Positions 45,190 through 53,896 of a stretch of 64,000 bases of DNA are shown here, piece after piece; the first letter of the stretch is position 1, and each line of letters starts with the position of its first letter. The stretch comes from Pseudoblastomonas marina (lineage in GTDB: Bacteria > Pseudomonadota > Alphaproteobacteria > Sphingomonadales > Sphingomonadaceae). The stretch is taken from the NCBI RefSeq assembly GCF_014641655.1, contig NZ_BMID01000001.1, forward strand, positions 1,230,427 through 1,294,426. Reading direction: 5' to 3'. Below the pieces are notes generated by a model. It was not told where the DNA came from and made no database searches. It was given only the letters and a program-made list of their open reading frames with translations. The position numbers and the translations under genes were made by a program.

Positions 45190-46488
45190 TCAGCTCGCGA
45201 GGATGTTGGCCGGGGCCTCGATCAACCGCTTGAGTTGCTGGATGAAGCTTGCCGCGTCCCAGCCATCGACGACGCGGTGGTCGCAGCTGATCGAGATGTT
45301 CATCAGCTTGCGCTTCTCGATCCGTTCTGTGCCGTCGGGGCCCTTCACGAACATCGGGCGCTCGACGATCCGGTTCGGGCCGATGATCGCGACTTCGGGC
45401 CGGTTGATGACCGGCGTCGTCGCGACCCCGCCCAGCGGGCCGAGCGAGGTGATGGTGAGCGTCGAGCCCGACAGTTCGTCGGACTTCGCCTTCCCGTCGC
45501 GCGCGGCCTCCGCGAGGCGCAGGATTTCGTTGGCGAGCTGCCACAGGTTCTTCGACTGCGCGTCCTTGATCACCGGCACCATCAGCCCGGCATCGGTCTG
45601 CGTCGCCATGCCGAGGTGGACCGAACCGTGGCGCGTCACCACGCCGCCCTCGTCGTCGTAACGCGCATTGATCATCGGGAAATCGGGAATCGTCTGGCAG
45701 ATCGCACTGATCAGCAGCGGCAGCATGGTGAGCTTGGGCTTGTCGCCCTTGTTCGCGTTGAGCTGCGCGCGCAGCTCCTCCATCGCGGTGACATCGACTT
45801 CCTCGACATAGGTGAAATGCGGGATGTTGCGCTTCGAGGCGGACATGTTCTCGGCGATGCGGCGGCGCATGCCGATGACCTTCTTTTCCTCGTCGGCGCG
45901 CGCCTTCCCGGCCGAATAGCCACCATTGTAGGACAGGAACGCGTCGAGATCGCCGTGGCGGATGCGGCCGTCTTCGGCGGGCTTCACCTGCCCGAGATCG
46001 ACGCCGAGATCCTTGGCGCGAGCGCGAACCGCCGGAGACGCGAGGACTTTGGTTTGGTTGGTCGGCTCGGGGGCCGGTTGGGGGGCGGGCGTCGGTGCCG
46101 GCGCGGGCGCGGGCTCCGGATCGGCCGCGATCGCATCGTCGGCATCGGACGCGTCCGAGGTCTCGACCTCGATCCGCTCCTCGACCTCGTCCGCCTTGGG
46201 CGCGGGCGCGGGCTCGACGTCGGCCACTTCCTCGACCTCGACTTCACCTTCGGTCTCGATCACCACCAGCATCGAGCCGATCGCGATCGTATCGCCGATC
46301 TCGCCGGCAATCTCGACCACCTTGCCCGCGACCGGGCTTTCCATCTCGACGGTGGCCTTGTCGGTCATCATGTCGGCGAGGCGATCGTCCTCGTCGACCG
46401 TGTCGCCGACCTTGACGTGCCAATCGACGATCTCGGCCTCGGCAATGCCTTCGCCGATGTCGGGGAGGTTGAATGTGTAGCGGCCCAT
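45190..46488 (-). CDS. bkdB: Branched-chain 2-oxoacid dehydrogenase E2 (dihydrolipoyl acyltransferase)
   Basis: The 432-residue E2 core transfers acyl groups from lipoate to coenzyme A. Domains in order are an N-terminal lipoyl domain with the lipoylated lysine in MTDKATVEMESP near residue 43, an acidic/proline-rich linker, an E3-binding domain (VLASPAVRARAKDLGVDL) near 150, and the catalytic domain with SCDHRVVDGWDAASF near the end. It lies directly downstream of E1 beta and E1 alpha genes of BCKDH type, which decides the name over pyruvate E2. E3 is not in the window. Confidence 0.9.
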   Translation of the reverse strand: MGRYTFNLPDIGEGIAEAEIVDWHVKVGDTVDEDDRLADMMTDKATVEMESPVAGKVVEIAGEIGDTIAIGSMLVVIETEGEVEVEEVADVEPAPAPKADEVEERIEVETSDASDADDAIAADPEPAPAPAPTPAPQPAPEPTNQTKVLASPAVRARAKDLGVDLGQVKPAEDGRIRHGDLDAFLSYNGGYSAGKARADEEKKVIGMRRRIAENMSASKRNIPHFTYVEEVDVTAMEELRAQLNANKGDKPKLTMLPLLISAICQTIPDFPMINARYDDEGGVVTRHGSVHLGMATQTDAGLMVPVIKDAQSKNLWQLANEILRLAEAARDGKAKSDELSGSTLTITSLGPLGGVATTPVINRPEVAIIGPNRIVERPMFVKGPDGTERIEKRKLMNISISCDHRVVDGWDAASFIQQLKRLIEAPANILAS

Positions 46489-46493
46489 GCGGC

Positions 46494-47555
46494 TCACTCC
46501 TGCAAAAGTCGGTCGATGGCCTGTCCGATGCGGACGGGGCCGGGGAAATATGCCCATTCGAGGCTGTGCGGATAGGGCGTGTCGAAACCCGTCACGCGCT
46601 CGATCGGCGCTTCGAGGTGGTAGAAGCAGCGCTCCTGCACCAGCGCGGAAAGCTCGGCGCCGAAGCCCGATGTACGGCTCGCCTCATGCACGATGAGGCA
46701 CTTGCCGGTCTTCTCGACCGAAGCCTCGATCGTGTCGATATCGAGCGGGACGAGGCTTCTGAGGTCGATCACTTCCGCGTCGACGCCCTTCTCCTCGCAC
46801 ACCTTCTTCGCGACGTGGACCATGGTGCCGTAGGCGAGCACGGTCAGCGCCTCGCCTTCTCGGACCACGTTCGCCTTGCCGAGCTCGATCCTGTAATAGC
46901 CCTCGGGCGTCGCGCTGTCGGGATGCGACCGCCAGGCCGCGGCGGGCTTGTCGTAATAGCCTTCGAACGGGCCGTTATAGATCCGCTTGGGCTCGAAGAA
47001 GAGCACCGGGTCGTTGTCCTCGATCGCAGCGATCAGCAGGCCCTTGGCATCGTGCGGCGTCGACGGGATCACCGTTTTCACGCCCGAGATGTGGGTGAAC
47101 AGCGCCTCGGGGCTCTGGCTGTGGGTCTGCCCGCCGAAGATCCCGCCGCCATAGGGCGAGCGGATCGTGATCGGCGAGGTGAACTCGCCCGCCGAGCGAT
47201 AGCGCAGTCGCGCCGCCTCGGAGACTATCTGGTCGTAGCCGGGATAGATGTAGTCGGCGAACTGGATTTCGGGCACCGGACGCAGGCCGTAGGCCCCCAT
47301 CCCAACCGCGACGCCCATGATCCCGCATTCGCTGATCGGGGCGTCGAAGGCGCGGCTCTTGCCGTATTTTTCCTGCAGGCCCGCAGTGCAGCGGAACACG
47401 CCGCCGAAATAGCCCGCATCCTCGCCGAACACGACGACGTTCTCGTCGCGCTCCATCATCACGTCGAGCGCGTCGTTGATCGCCTCGATCATGTTCAGGC
47501 GGCGTTCGCCGTCGGCGCCCTGCTGCGGCTTCTTCTTCGTCTGGGAACCGCTCAT
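46494..47555 (-). CDS. bkdA2: Branched-chain 2-oxoacid dehydrogenase E1 beta subunit
   Basis: The 353-residue transketolase-like subunit pairs with E1 alpha to decarboxylate branched-chain 2-oxoacids. Motifs are VVVFGEDAGYFGGVFR near residue 40, APISECGIMGVAVGMG, and the BCKDH-typical GEFTSPITIRSPYGGGIFGG. The start ATG overlaps the E1 alpha stop by four bases. The E2 gene follows after five bases. Confidence 0.92.
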   Translation of the reverse strand: MSGSQTKKKPQQGADGERRLNMIEAINDALDVMMERDENVVVFGEDAGYFGGVFRCTAGLQEKYGKSRAFDAPISECGIMGVAVGMGAYGLRPVPEIQFADYIYPGYDQIVSEAARLRYRSAGEFTSPITIRSPYGGGIFGGQTHSQSPEALFTHISGVKTVIPSTPHDAKGLLIAAIEDNDPVLFFEPKRIYNGPFEGYYDKPAAAWRSHPDSATPEGYYRIELGKANVVREGEALTVLAYGTMVHVAKKVCEEKGVDAEVIDLRSLVPLDIDTIEASVEKTGKCLIVHEASRTSGFGAELSALVQERCFYHLEAPIERVTGFDTPYPHSLEWAYFPGPVRIGQAIDRLLQE

Positions 47556-48847
47556 TTCGGATCCCCTTTTCCGAACTTGATTTCCTTTTCGCGCAGCGAT
47601 TGCTCGCATTGCTCGCGCAGGTGCCAGGGCATCTCTTCGTAGACATCCTCGAACATGGTCTCAAACGGCTGGTGCATGCCGTGGCCGAGCGTGCCGAGCT
47701 TCTCGGCTTCCTTGGTCGCGGCCTTGACCGCCTCGGCGGCCTTGCGATCCATTTCTTCCTGCCGATCTTCGTCCCACTCGCCGAGCGCGATGAGGTGCTT
47801 CTTGAGACGCATGACGGGATCGCCGAGCGGCCATTCCTCGCGCTCCTGCGCACTGCGATAGCCGCTGGGATCGTCGGAGGTGGAGTGCCCTTCGGCACGA
47901 TAGGAGAAGAACTCGATCAGCGTCGGGCCGGCATTGGCGCGGGCGCGATTGGCGGCCCACCGCTCGGCGGCATAGCAGGCAAGCGCGTCGTTGCCGTCGA
48001 CCCTCAGCCCGGCGATGCCGTAACCGATCGCGCGCGCGGCGAATGTGGCATTCTCGGCCCCGGCGAAGCCCGAGAAGCTCGAGATCGCCCACTGGTTGTT
48101 GACGACGTTGAGGATCACCGGCGCGCGATAGACGCTGGCGAAGGTGCAGGCGGCGTGGAAATCGCCCTCGGCGGTCGAACCGTCGCCGACCCAGGTCGCG
48201 GCAATCCTGGTATCGCCCTTTATCGCCGAGGCCATCGAGTACCCGACCGCCTGCGGCAGCTGGGTCGCGAGGTTACCGCTGATCGTGTAGAAACCGTGCT
48301 CGCGGCTGCAATACATGATCGGCAGCTGGCGGCCTTTCAGCTTGTCGCCCGCGTTCGAGTAGATCTGGTTGATCATCTCGACGAGCGGGTAGCCCCGCTG
48401 GATCAGGATGCCCTGCTGGCGATAGGACGGGAACACCATGTCGTCGTCCGCCAGCGCCATCGAGGCGGAAATGCTGGTCGCCTCCTCACCCGTGCACTTC
48501 ATGTAGAAGCTGGTCTTGCCCTGGCGCTGCCCGCGGAACATGCGTTCGTCGAAGGCGCGCGTGGTCGCCATCGCTTGAAGCATCCGGCGCAGCGTGTCGG
48601 GATCGAGCTTGGGATCCCACGGACCGTGCGCCTTGTCGTCGTCGCCGAGCACCCGAATCAGGTCGTTGCAAAGCGGGTGTGTTTCCGCCGCCTCGCAGGC
48701 CTCGTCCGGACGCGGCTGCGCGCCCGGCTCGGTCACGCCGATATGCGAGAAATCGACCGCGTCTCCGGGACGGAAATTGGGTTCTGGAACGTGGAGCGAC
48801 AGCGGGGGCAGGTTGCCGCGCCTGTCGTTGGTGCCGTTACCGGCCAT
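47552..48847 (-). CDS. bkdA1: Branched-chain 2-oxoacid dehydrogenase E1 alpha subunit
   Basis: The 431-residue thiamine-diphosphate subunit carries the TPP motif in WVGDGSTAEGDFHAACTFASVY, then NVVNNQWAIS, near residues 215-245. The segment YRAEGHSTSDDPSGYR corresponds to the phosphorylation loop of this E1 family. A long N-terminal lead of about 70 residues (LPPLSLHVPEPNFRPGDAVDF) is characteristic of BCKDH alpha. It is first in the minus-strand operon with E1 beta, E2 and the YdeI-like gene. A 116-base region separates it from thyA. Confidence 0.92.
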   Translation of the reverse strand: MAGNGTNDRRGNLPPLSLHVPEPNFRPGDAVDFSHIGVTEPGAQPRPDEACEAAETHPLCNDLIRVLGDDDKAHGPWDPKLDPDTLRRMLQAMATTRAFDERMFRGQRQGKTSFYMKCTGEEATSISASMALADDDMVFPSYRQQGILIQRGYPLVEMINQIYSNAGDKLKGRQLPIMYCSREHGFYTISGNLATQLPQAVGYSMASAIKGDTRIAATWVGDGSTAEGDFHAACTFASVYRAPVILNVVNNQWAISSFSGFAGAENATFAARAIGYGIAGLRVDGNDALACYAAERWAANRARANAGPTLIEFFSYRAEGHSTSDDPSGYRSAQEREEWPLGDPVMRLKKHLIALGEWDEDRQEEMDRKAAEAVKAATKEAEKLGTLGHGMHQPFETMFEDVYEEMPWHLREQCEQSLREKEIKFGKGDPK

Positions 48848-48963
48848 GAAGGTCTCCCGTGGAGCCGCCCCGGTCCTCCGGAGTCGGCAAGCGAATGTCG
48901 GGCGCGCGTTATTTTATTGCGCGCTATTTGTGAAGCCCCGGCTGCGCGGCGCGGTTGACGCGC

Positions 48964-49923
48964 CTAGACTGCGACCGGTGCGGCAATCGGCGCCTGCGGC
49001 GCATAGCCGCTGACGACGAAATCCTCGATCCTGTAGTCGAAAATACTATCGGGAGTGCGCGCGAGTTCCAGCACCGGTGCACCTTCTGGCACCCGCGAGA
49101 GCTGTTCCTCCACCAGGTGCGCGTGGTTGAGGTAGAGATGGGTGTCGCCGCCCATCCAGACGAGTTCGCCCGGTTCGTAGCCGGTCTGCTGCGCCATCAT
49201 CCGCAGCAATGCCGCCGCGCTCCACAGGTTGAACGGCAGTCCCAGCGCGACATCGCAGCTGCGCTGGTAGAGCACGAGGTTGAGCCGCCCTTCCCCGATC
49301 TGGAACTGGTAGGTCTTGTGGCACGGAGGCAGCGCCATCGAATCGAGCTCGGCGACGTTCCAGCCCTCGATGATGTGCCGCCGGCTGCCCGGATTTTCCT
49401 TCAACGAACGAACCACCTCGGCGACCTGGTTCACCCCTTGGCCTTGGCGATAAGTGCCATCGCCGACCGGCTCGTAGGTCGGCCAGTCGACCCACTGCTT
49501 GCCATAGACCGGGCCGAGATCGCCCCAGCGCGCGGCGAATTCCTGGTCTTCAGCGATTCGCGCGACGAAATCGTCGAGTGCGATCTCTTCGCCGGTCTCG
49601 CGAACATAATTGGCGTGCGGCCACTCGTTCCAGATCTTCACGCCCTGCAGCACGAGCGGCCGGATATTGGTTTTGCCAGTGAGGAACCACAGCAATTCGC
49701 GCGTAGCGGTCTTCCAGTAGACCCGCTTGGTGGTGACCAGCGGCATTGCGCCGCCGGCGAGGTCGAATCGCAGCATCGTTCCCATGATCGAGCGCGTGCC
49801 GACCCCGGTGCGATCCTGGCGCTCGCTCCCTTGCTCCCAGATTCGGCGCATAAGGTCGAGATACTGCCACTCCCAGTGATCGGGGTCGGTGCGAGAATCG
49901 GTCTGTACGGGGACGCTTGCCAT
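48964..49923 (-). CDS. thyA: Thymidylate synthase
   Basis: ThyA makes dTMP from dUMP and methylene-tetrahydrofolate. The 319-residue protein contains DRTGVGTRSIMG, LVTTKRVYWKTATRELLWFL, the active-site cysteine in ALPPCHKTYQF, and QRSCDVALGLPFN with the arginine and aspartate of the substrate site. It is longer than the 264-residue E. coli enzyme by a middle insertion (residues about 90-150), as in some other bacteria. It is monocistronic, with tRNA-Pro divergent upstream. Confidence 0.96.
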   Translation of the reverse strand: MASVPVQTDSRTDPDHWEWQYLDLMRRIWEQGSERQDRTGVGTRSIMGTMLRFDLAGGAMPLVTTKRVYWKTATRELLWFLTGKTNIRPLVLQGVKIWNEWPHANYVRETGEEIALDDFVARIAEDQEFAARWGDLGPVYGKQWVDWPTYEPVGDGTYRQGQGVNQVAEVVRSLKENPGSRRHIIEGWNVAELDSMALPPCHKTYQFQIGEGRLNLVLYQRSCDVALGLPFNLWSAAALLRMMAQQTGYEPGELVWMGGDTHLYLNHAHLVEEQLSRVPEGAPVLELARTPDSIFDYRIEDFVVSGYAPQAPIAAPVAV

Positions 49924-50022
49924 GCGAATGTCCTAGAGCGCCAAATGCCCGCTTGCCACCCCGCCAAGTGCCTCCTATAGGGCGCGCCTGCCTCGACGCA
50001 CCGCTCCGGCGGCGCGCTCGGT

Positions 50023-50099
50023 CGGGGAGTAGCTCAGCCTGGTAGAGCACTGTCTTCGGGAGGCAGGGGCCGGAGGTTCGAATCCTCTCTCCCCGACCA
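50023..50099 (+). tRNA. tRNA-Pro (anticodon CGG)
   Basis: A 77-base cloverleaf: CGGGGAG pairs with CTCCCCG, anticodon loop TTCGGGA gives CGG, T-loop TTCGAAT, and CCA is encoded at 50097-50099. The next gene frame begins just beyond it. Confidence 0.95.
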
Positions 50100-50128
50100 T
50101 TTCACTTGCGTTAGCGCGGGAGGCCGAC

Positions 50129-50593
50129 GTTTCCCAACCGTCCATCCTCTTCGTCTGCCTCGGCAATATCTGCCGCTCGCCGATGGCCGAGGGTGCGATG
50201 CGGGCCGAACTGCTCCGACGCGGGCTCGACTGGGAGGTCGATTCGGCCGGGACCGCCGCCTACCATGTCGGCAACCCGCCCGATCCGCGCGCGATCGCCT
50301 GCGCGGCGGAGAACGGCGCTGACATTTCCGGCCTGCGTGCGCGGCAGGCTGTGCCTAACGATTTCCACCGTTTCACCCACATCTTCGCGCTCGACGACAA
50401 GAACCTCGCCAATCTGCGCGCGATCCGTCCCGGCGATGGCTCGGCGGAGTTGGGGTTGGTCCTCGACATGATCGAGGGACGCAAAGGCGAGACCGTCGCC
50501 GATCCCTACTATGCGGGCGATGATGCGTTCGATTTTACCTGGCGCGTGGTCACCGAGGCCGCCAGCGCCATCGCCGACAAGCTCTCGCGCTAG
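50129..50593 (+). CDS. Low-molecular-weight protein-tyrosine-phosphatase (no standard start codon visible)
   Basis: The frame encodes a complete phosphatase: the P-loop VCLGNICRSP with catalytic cysteine, DSAGTAAYHVGNPPDP, and the general-acid loop VADPYYAGDDAF near the end. However, the frame has no ATG, GTG or TTG between an in-frame stop in the tRNA (50030) and the P-loop. The first ATG, at 50183, would lose the catalytic motif. I place the start at GTT 50129 because GGGAGG lies five bases upstream and it gives the usual short N-terminus. ATT at 50099 is an alternative. Either an unusual start or a sequence change is present. Its stop overlaps the next gene's by four bases. Confidence 0.72.
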   Translation, partial: VSQPSILFVCLGNICRSPMAEGAMRAELLRRGLDWEVDSAGTAAYHVGNPPDPRAIACAAENGADISGLRARQAVPNDFHRFTHIFALDDKNLANLRAIRPGDGSAELGLVLDMIEGRKGETVADPYYAGDDAFDFTWRVVTEAASAIADKLSR

Positions 50594-51798
50594 TTCGCCT
50601 CGCGGCTGACCACCACGCCGTCGATCACCACGCCGGTTACACGCGTCGTGTATTCGAACGGATCGCCATCGAACATTGCGATATCTCCATCCTTACCCGG
50701 TTCGAGCGAGCCGACACGATCGCCCACTCCGATGATCCGTGCGGCATCGATCGTGACGGTGCGCAGAGCGTCCTCGAAGGCGAGCCCGTGTCCGACCGCG
50801 AAGCCCGCTTCCCACAGAACCACGCGGGTCTTCGGGACATAGGCCTCGTAACCCGATTGCAGCGCAAAGGGGATGCCCGCCTCGCGCAACGCCGCGGCGG
50901 TGGTGAAGCTCGCATTGGCATAATCGCCGAACTGGCGCGTCATGGTCGGGTGAAGGATCACAGAGACACCGGCATCGCGCAATTCGTCGAGCAGGAGATA
51001 CGCCTCTGCCGCGCCGTCGATCACCAGGTCGAGGTCGAACTCTTGCTTGAGGCGGAGCGCGCCCATGATGTCCTGCGCCCGATTGGCGGTGATCATCAGC
51101 GGGAGCTTCTTCGCCAGCACGTCGCGCGTGACTTCGGCCTGGAGGTCGCGCTTGGGCTTTTCGTCCTTCTTCTCAGGTGCGGCTTGCGCCTTGAGCAGCG
51201 CCTCGCGCAGCATTGCGATCTGCTTGGGTCGCGTGCCGGGCGCCTTGCCGCCATTGCCGAGCGCGCCGGGGCCGAGATTGCCGGCGACCATCGCGCGGCG
51301 TTCGACCATCGCATCGTCGACGGTCAGACCGACGGTCTTGACCACCATCGTCTGCCCGGAAATCAGCGTGCCGGTGCCGTGCCCGGTGTGGAGCGTAGTG
51401 ACGCCAAATCCGCGCACCCAGTCGACGAGGCGCTCGTCGGGGTTGTAGGCGTCGATCGCGCGGAGTTCGGGCTGGATCGGGCTCGAGGTTTCGAGGAAAT
51501 CCTGCTCGTCGGGCTGGTTCGAATAGCCGGTCAGGCCGACGACGGTGTGCGCATCGACCAGACCGGGCGTAACCACCCGAGCGCTCAATTGCTCGTAGCC
51601 CTCGGGGACTTCGGTGCTCGCCTCGGGCCCGACTGCGACGATCTTGCCGTCCTCGATCACGACCACGCCGTTCTCTATCGCGGCGCCCGCCATGGTGTAG
51701 ACCCGCTCGCCCCTGATCACGAGATCCTGCGCGAGCGCGGTCGAGGACAGCGCCGAGGCGACGATCGCCGCGGCAATGGTGAATTTACGCGCGCTCAT
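50590..51798 (-). CDS. Secreted amidohydrolase-fold protein lacking the metal-binding residues
   Basis: A 402-residue protein with signal peptide (FTIAAAIVASALSSTALAQ). It has the amidohydrolase composite layout: an N-terminal beta region (VIRGERVYTMAGAAIENGVVVIEDGKIVAVG), then VTPGLVDAH, and a C-terminal SLEPGKDGDIAMFDGDPF. The H-x-H motif is replaced (DAHTVV), and against its intact neighbour the other metal-ligand histidines and the final aspartate are also missing (TANRAQD, VIDGAAEAYL, FALQSGYE). It may be a pseudoenzyme partner of that neighbour. Its ATG overlaps the neighbour's stop by four bases. Confidence 0.85.
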   Translation of the reverse strand: MSARKFTIAAAIVASALSSTALAQDLVIRGERVYTMAGAAIENGVVVIEDGKIVAVGPEASTEVPEGYEQLSARVVTPGLVDAHTVVGLTGYSNQPDEQDFLETSSPIQPELRAIDAYNPDERLVDWVRGFGVTTLHTGHGTGTLISGQTMVVKTVGLTVDDAMVERRAMVAGNLGPGALGNGGKAPGTRPKQIAMLREALLKAQAAPEKKDEKPKRDLQAEVTRDVLAKKLPLMITANRAQDIMGALRLKQEFDLDLVIDGAAEAYLLLDELRDAGVSVILHPTMTRQFGDYANASFTTAAALREAGIPFALQSGYEAYVPKTRVVLWEAGFAVGHGLAFEDALRTVTIDAARIIGVGDRVGSLEPGKDGDIAMFDGDPFEYTTRVTGVVIDGVVVSREAN

Positions 51799-53093
51799 TG
51801 GCCGCCTCCCAGAACGTCGCCGCCGTGGTCGAGCACCTCGCCGGGCATGGTATCCTCTCCTGCGCCGTATCCGCCGGTGGCGTAGATCGCCTGCTCGGGA
51901 TCGGAGAGATCGAACAGCTTTTCGCCCTCGACCCAGGTTTCGCGGATATCGGTGTAGACCGACAGCGGATCGCCATCGAGCACCAGGAAATCGGCATCCT
52001 TGCCCGGCTCGAGCGAACCCACCCGGTCGTCGAGGCCGAGCATGCGCGCGCCGTTTACCGTCAGCGCCCGCAGCGCGCCCTCGCGGGTCATCCCGGCGCG
52101 AACGGCAAGCCCCGCCTGGCGGAACATCAACCGCGAATCGATGATCCCGTCGTCCGAATGAAGCGCGGTCAGCACGCCGGCGCGCTCGAGGATACCCCCG
52201 GCAGCCAGCGAGGCGCCCATCGCCTCAAGCTTGCCGCCGGGCGAATCGACGAGGATCGCCGAGACCGGCGTGTTCGCCGCCGCGATCCGGTCGGCCACCT
52301 TGTAGGCTTCGAGCCCGTGCTGGATCACCATGCGGAAGCCGAATTCGTCGCGCAGCCGCATCGCGGTCATCACGTCGTCCGCGCGGTGGGTGTGGAAATG
52401 GACGATCCGCTTGCCATCGAGCACCTCGCACAGCGCCTCGTTGGCGAGATCGCGCTTTTCCTTCTTCCCTTCGCAATAGGCTTGCGCCGCGACGAAACGG
52501 GTGCGGACAAGCGCGGCGGATTTTGCGCGGGTGCCCGGGAAGCCGGACGTGCTGCGGATCGGGTTGGTGCCGTTGGCCATTTTCATGCCGCCCATCACCG
52601 TGCCGTCGTCCCACAGATAGGCGATATCCTCGATCGTCTCTCCGTCGCGCAGCTTCATGTAGAAGGTCTGCCCGCTCATCAGATAACCCGAGCCGGGCAT
52701 GACGTTCGCGGTCGTCACGCCCCCTGCCCGCGCCTTGGCGATGCGGGCATCGCGCGGATTGATCGAATCCATCGCACGGACTTCGGGCTGGATCGGCGAG
52801 GAACTGTCGGCCCCCGACACGCCGCCGATATGCGAATGGGTGTCGACGATACCCGGCATGATGACCATGCCGCTCACATCGCGCCGCTCGGCACCGGAAG
52901 GAATATCGACCGAAGTACCGACCGCGACAATCTTGCCGTCCTCGATCACCAGCGCGCCGTTCTCGATCGTCTCGCCCGCCATCGTCATGATGGTTGCGCC
53001 TTCGAATACGATCGGCGTTTCCTGCGCGGCGAGCGGCGTCGCGACGGCGGCAAGCGCGCAGGCGCTGGCCAGCAAATTGCGGATTTTCGGCAT
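51795..53093 (-). CDS. Secreted amidohydrolase with intact metal site
   Basis: A 432-residue metallohydrolase with signal peptide (LLASACALAAVATPLAAQ). The metal site is complete: PGIVDTHSHIG (H-x-H) near residue 85, VHFHTHRADD and VIQHGLEAYK in the middle, and TALHSDDGI near 320. The C-terminal region SLEPGKDADFLVLDGDP is an imidazolonepropionase-like ending. The substrate is unknown. It is followed by the degenerate paralogue with a four-base overlap. The pair looks like a tandem duplication that has since diverged. Confidence 0.9.
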   Translation of the reverse strand: MPKIRNLLASACALAAVATPLAAQETPIVFEGATIMTMAGETIENGALVIEDGKIVAVGTSVDIPSGAERRDVSGMVIMPGIVDTHSHIGGVSGADSSSPIQPEVRAMDSINPRDARIAKARAGGVTTANVMPGSGYLMSGQTFYMKLRDGETIEDIAYLWDDGTVMGGMKMANGTNPIRSTSGFPGTRAKSAALVRTRFVAAQAYCEGKKEKRDLANEALCEVLDGKRIVHFHTHRADDVMTAMRLRDEFGFRMVIQHGLEAYKVADRIAAANTPVSAILVDSPGGKLEAMGASLAAGGILERAGVLTALHSDDGIIDSRLMFRQAGLAVRAGMTREGALRALTVNGARMLGLDDRVGSLEPGKDADFLVLDGDPLSVYTDIRETWVEGEKLFDLSDPEQAIYATGGYGAGEDTMPGEVLDHGGDVLGGGQ

Positions 53094-53159
53094 GGATCCC
53101 CCTTCCCTAAGCTCGGGGTTGATGCGCGATTGTCAGCCGCAACGCAACCTTGCTCAAGA

Positions 53160-53861
53160 TCAGATTACGAAGGCCGCTGGCACGCGGTACTTCCGCGAAA
53201 AATACCAGATCAGCCCGAAGCCCAGGATGATCGGCCCCACTACCAGCAAGGGTTGCGGGAAAGGCAGCCCCGCGGCGACGACTTCCACCAAGGGTGCGCG
53301 GATCGTTACGACCACAGCCCAGATCATGCGCGAGAGATGGCGCCCCAGGCGCAATTTCTCGCGCTCCTTATAGCGAAGGAAGTACCGGATATCCCCCAAT
53401 AGGAGGAGCGCTGGAATGACGCAGAGAACCGCGATCGCGGGAGCCGGCACCGCCCCTCCACGAATCGCGGGAATTGCGAATGACAGGAAGACGACCAACG
53501 CCGCGACTTGTGCGATCGCGAGCCCCGCTTCCGCGACCACTACCCATTGCCGCGATTTCTGAAGCGCGAGCCAAGAAGAAATTGCCGCATACAGGCCGGC
53601 GACTGCGGCCAGCATCAGGGGTGGGACGAAGGCTACGGCCAGCATCGCCGCCGAACTGAACCCCACCACGATCAGCGACAGGAGATAGACCTTTCCTGCG
53701 CCGATATGGAGACTGCTTCCCTTCCTCGCCCAAAGTGCGACGCCGATCGCCACGAAGGCCAACAGGCCGATCACGATGTGCGCGTAATAGGGCAATGCGG
53801 TGTAAGGCGACGGATCCGCCAGATCGATCGGATCGGGCGCAAAAAGTCGTGGACTTGCCAT
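53160..53861 (-). CDS. Polytopic membrane protein of unknown function
   Basis: The 233-residue protein has about seven hydrophobic helices and a histidine in the first (YYAHIVIGLLAFVAIGVALWARKG), with HIGAGKVYLLSLI next. It vaguely resembles DUF2306-type heme/quinone membrane proteins, but I cannot confirm this. It stands alone between the amidohydrolase pair and recG on the same strand. Confidence 0.72.
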   Translation of the reverse strand: MASPRLFAPDPIDLADPSPYTALPYYAHIVIGLLAFVAIGVALWARKGSSLHIGAGKVYLLSLIVVGFSSAAMLAVAFVPPLMLAAVAGLYAAISSWLALQKSRQWVVVAEAGLAIAQVAALVVFLSFAIPAIRGGAVPAPAIAVLCVIPALLLLGDIRYFLRYKEREKLRLGRHLSRMIWAVVVTIRAPLVEVVAAGLPFPQPLLVVGPIILGFGLIWYFSRKYRVPAAFVI

Positions 53862-53896
53862 GGACTAACTCCCCCTTTGCCGATGCTGCGCGATTC

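Noticed and set aside
48900-48935. Hairpin between thyA and bkdA1 (GCGCGC repeats around an AT-rich loop)
   Set aside because: The pairing is imperfect and short, so I do not call a terminator.
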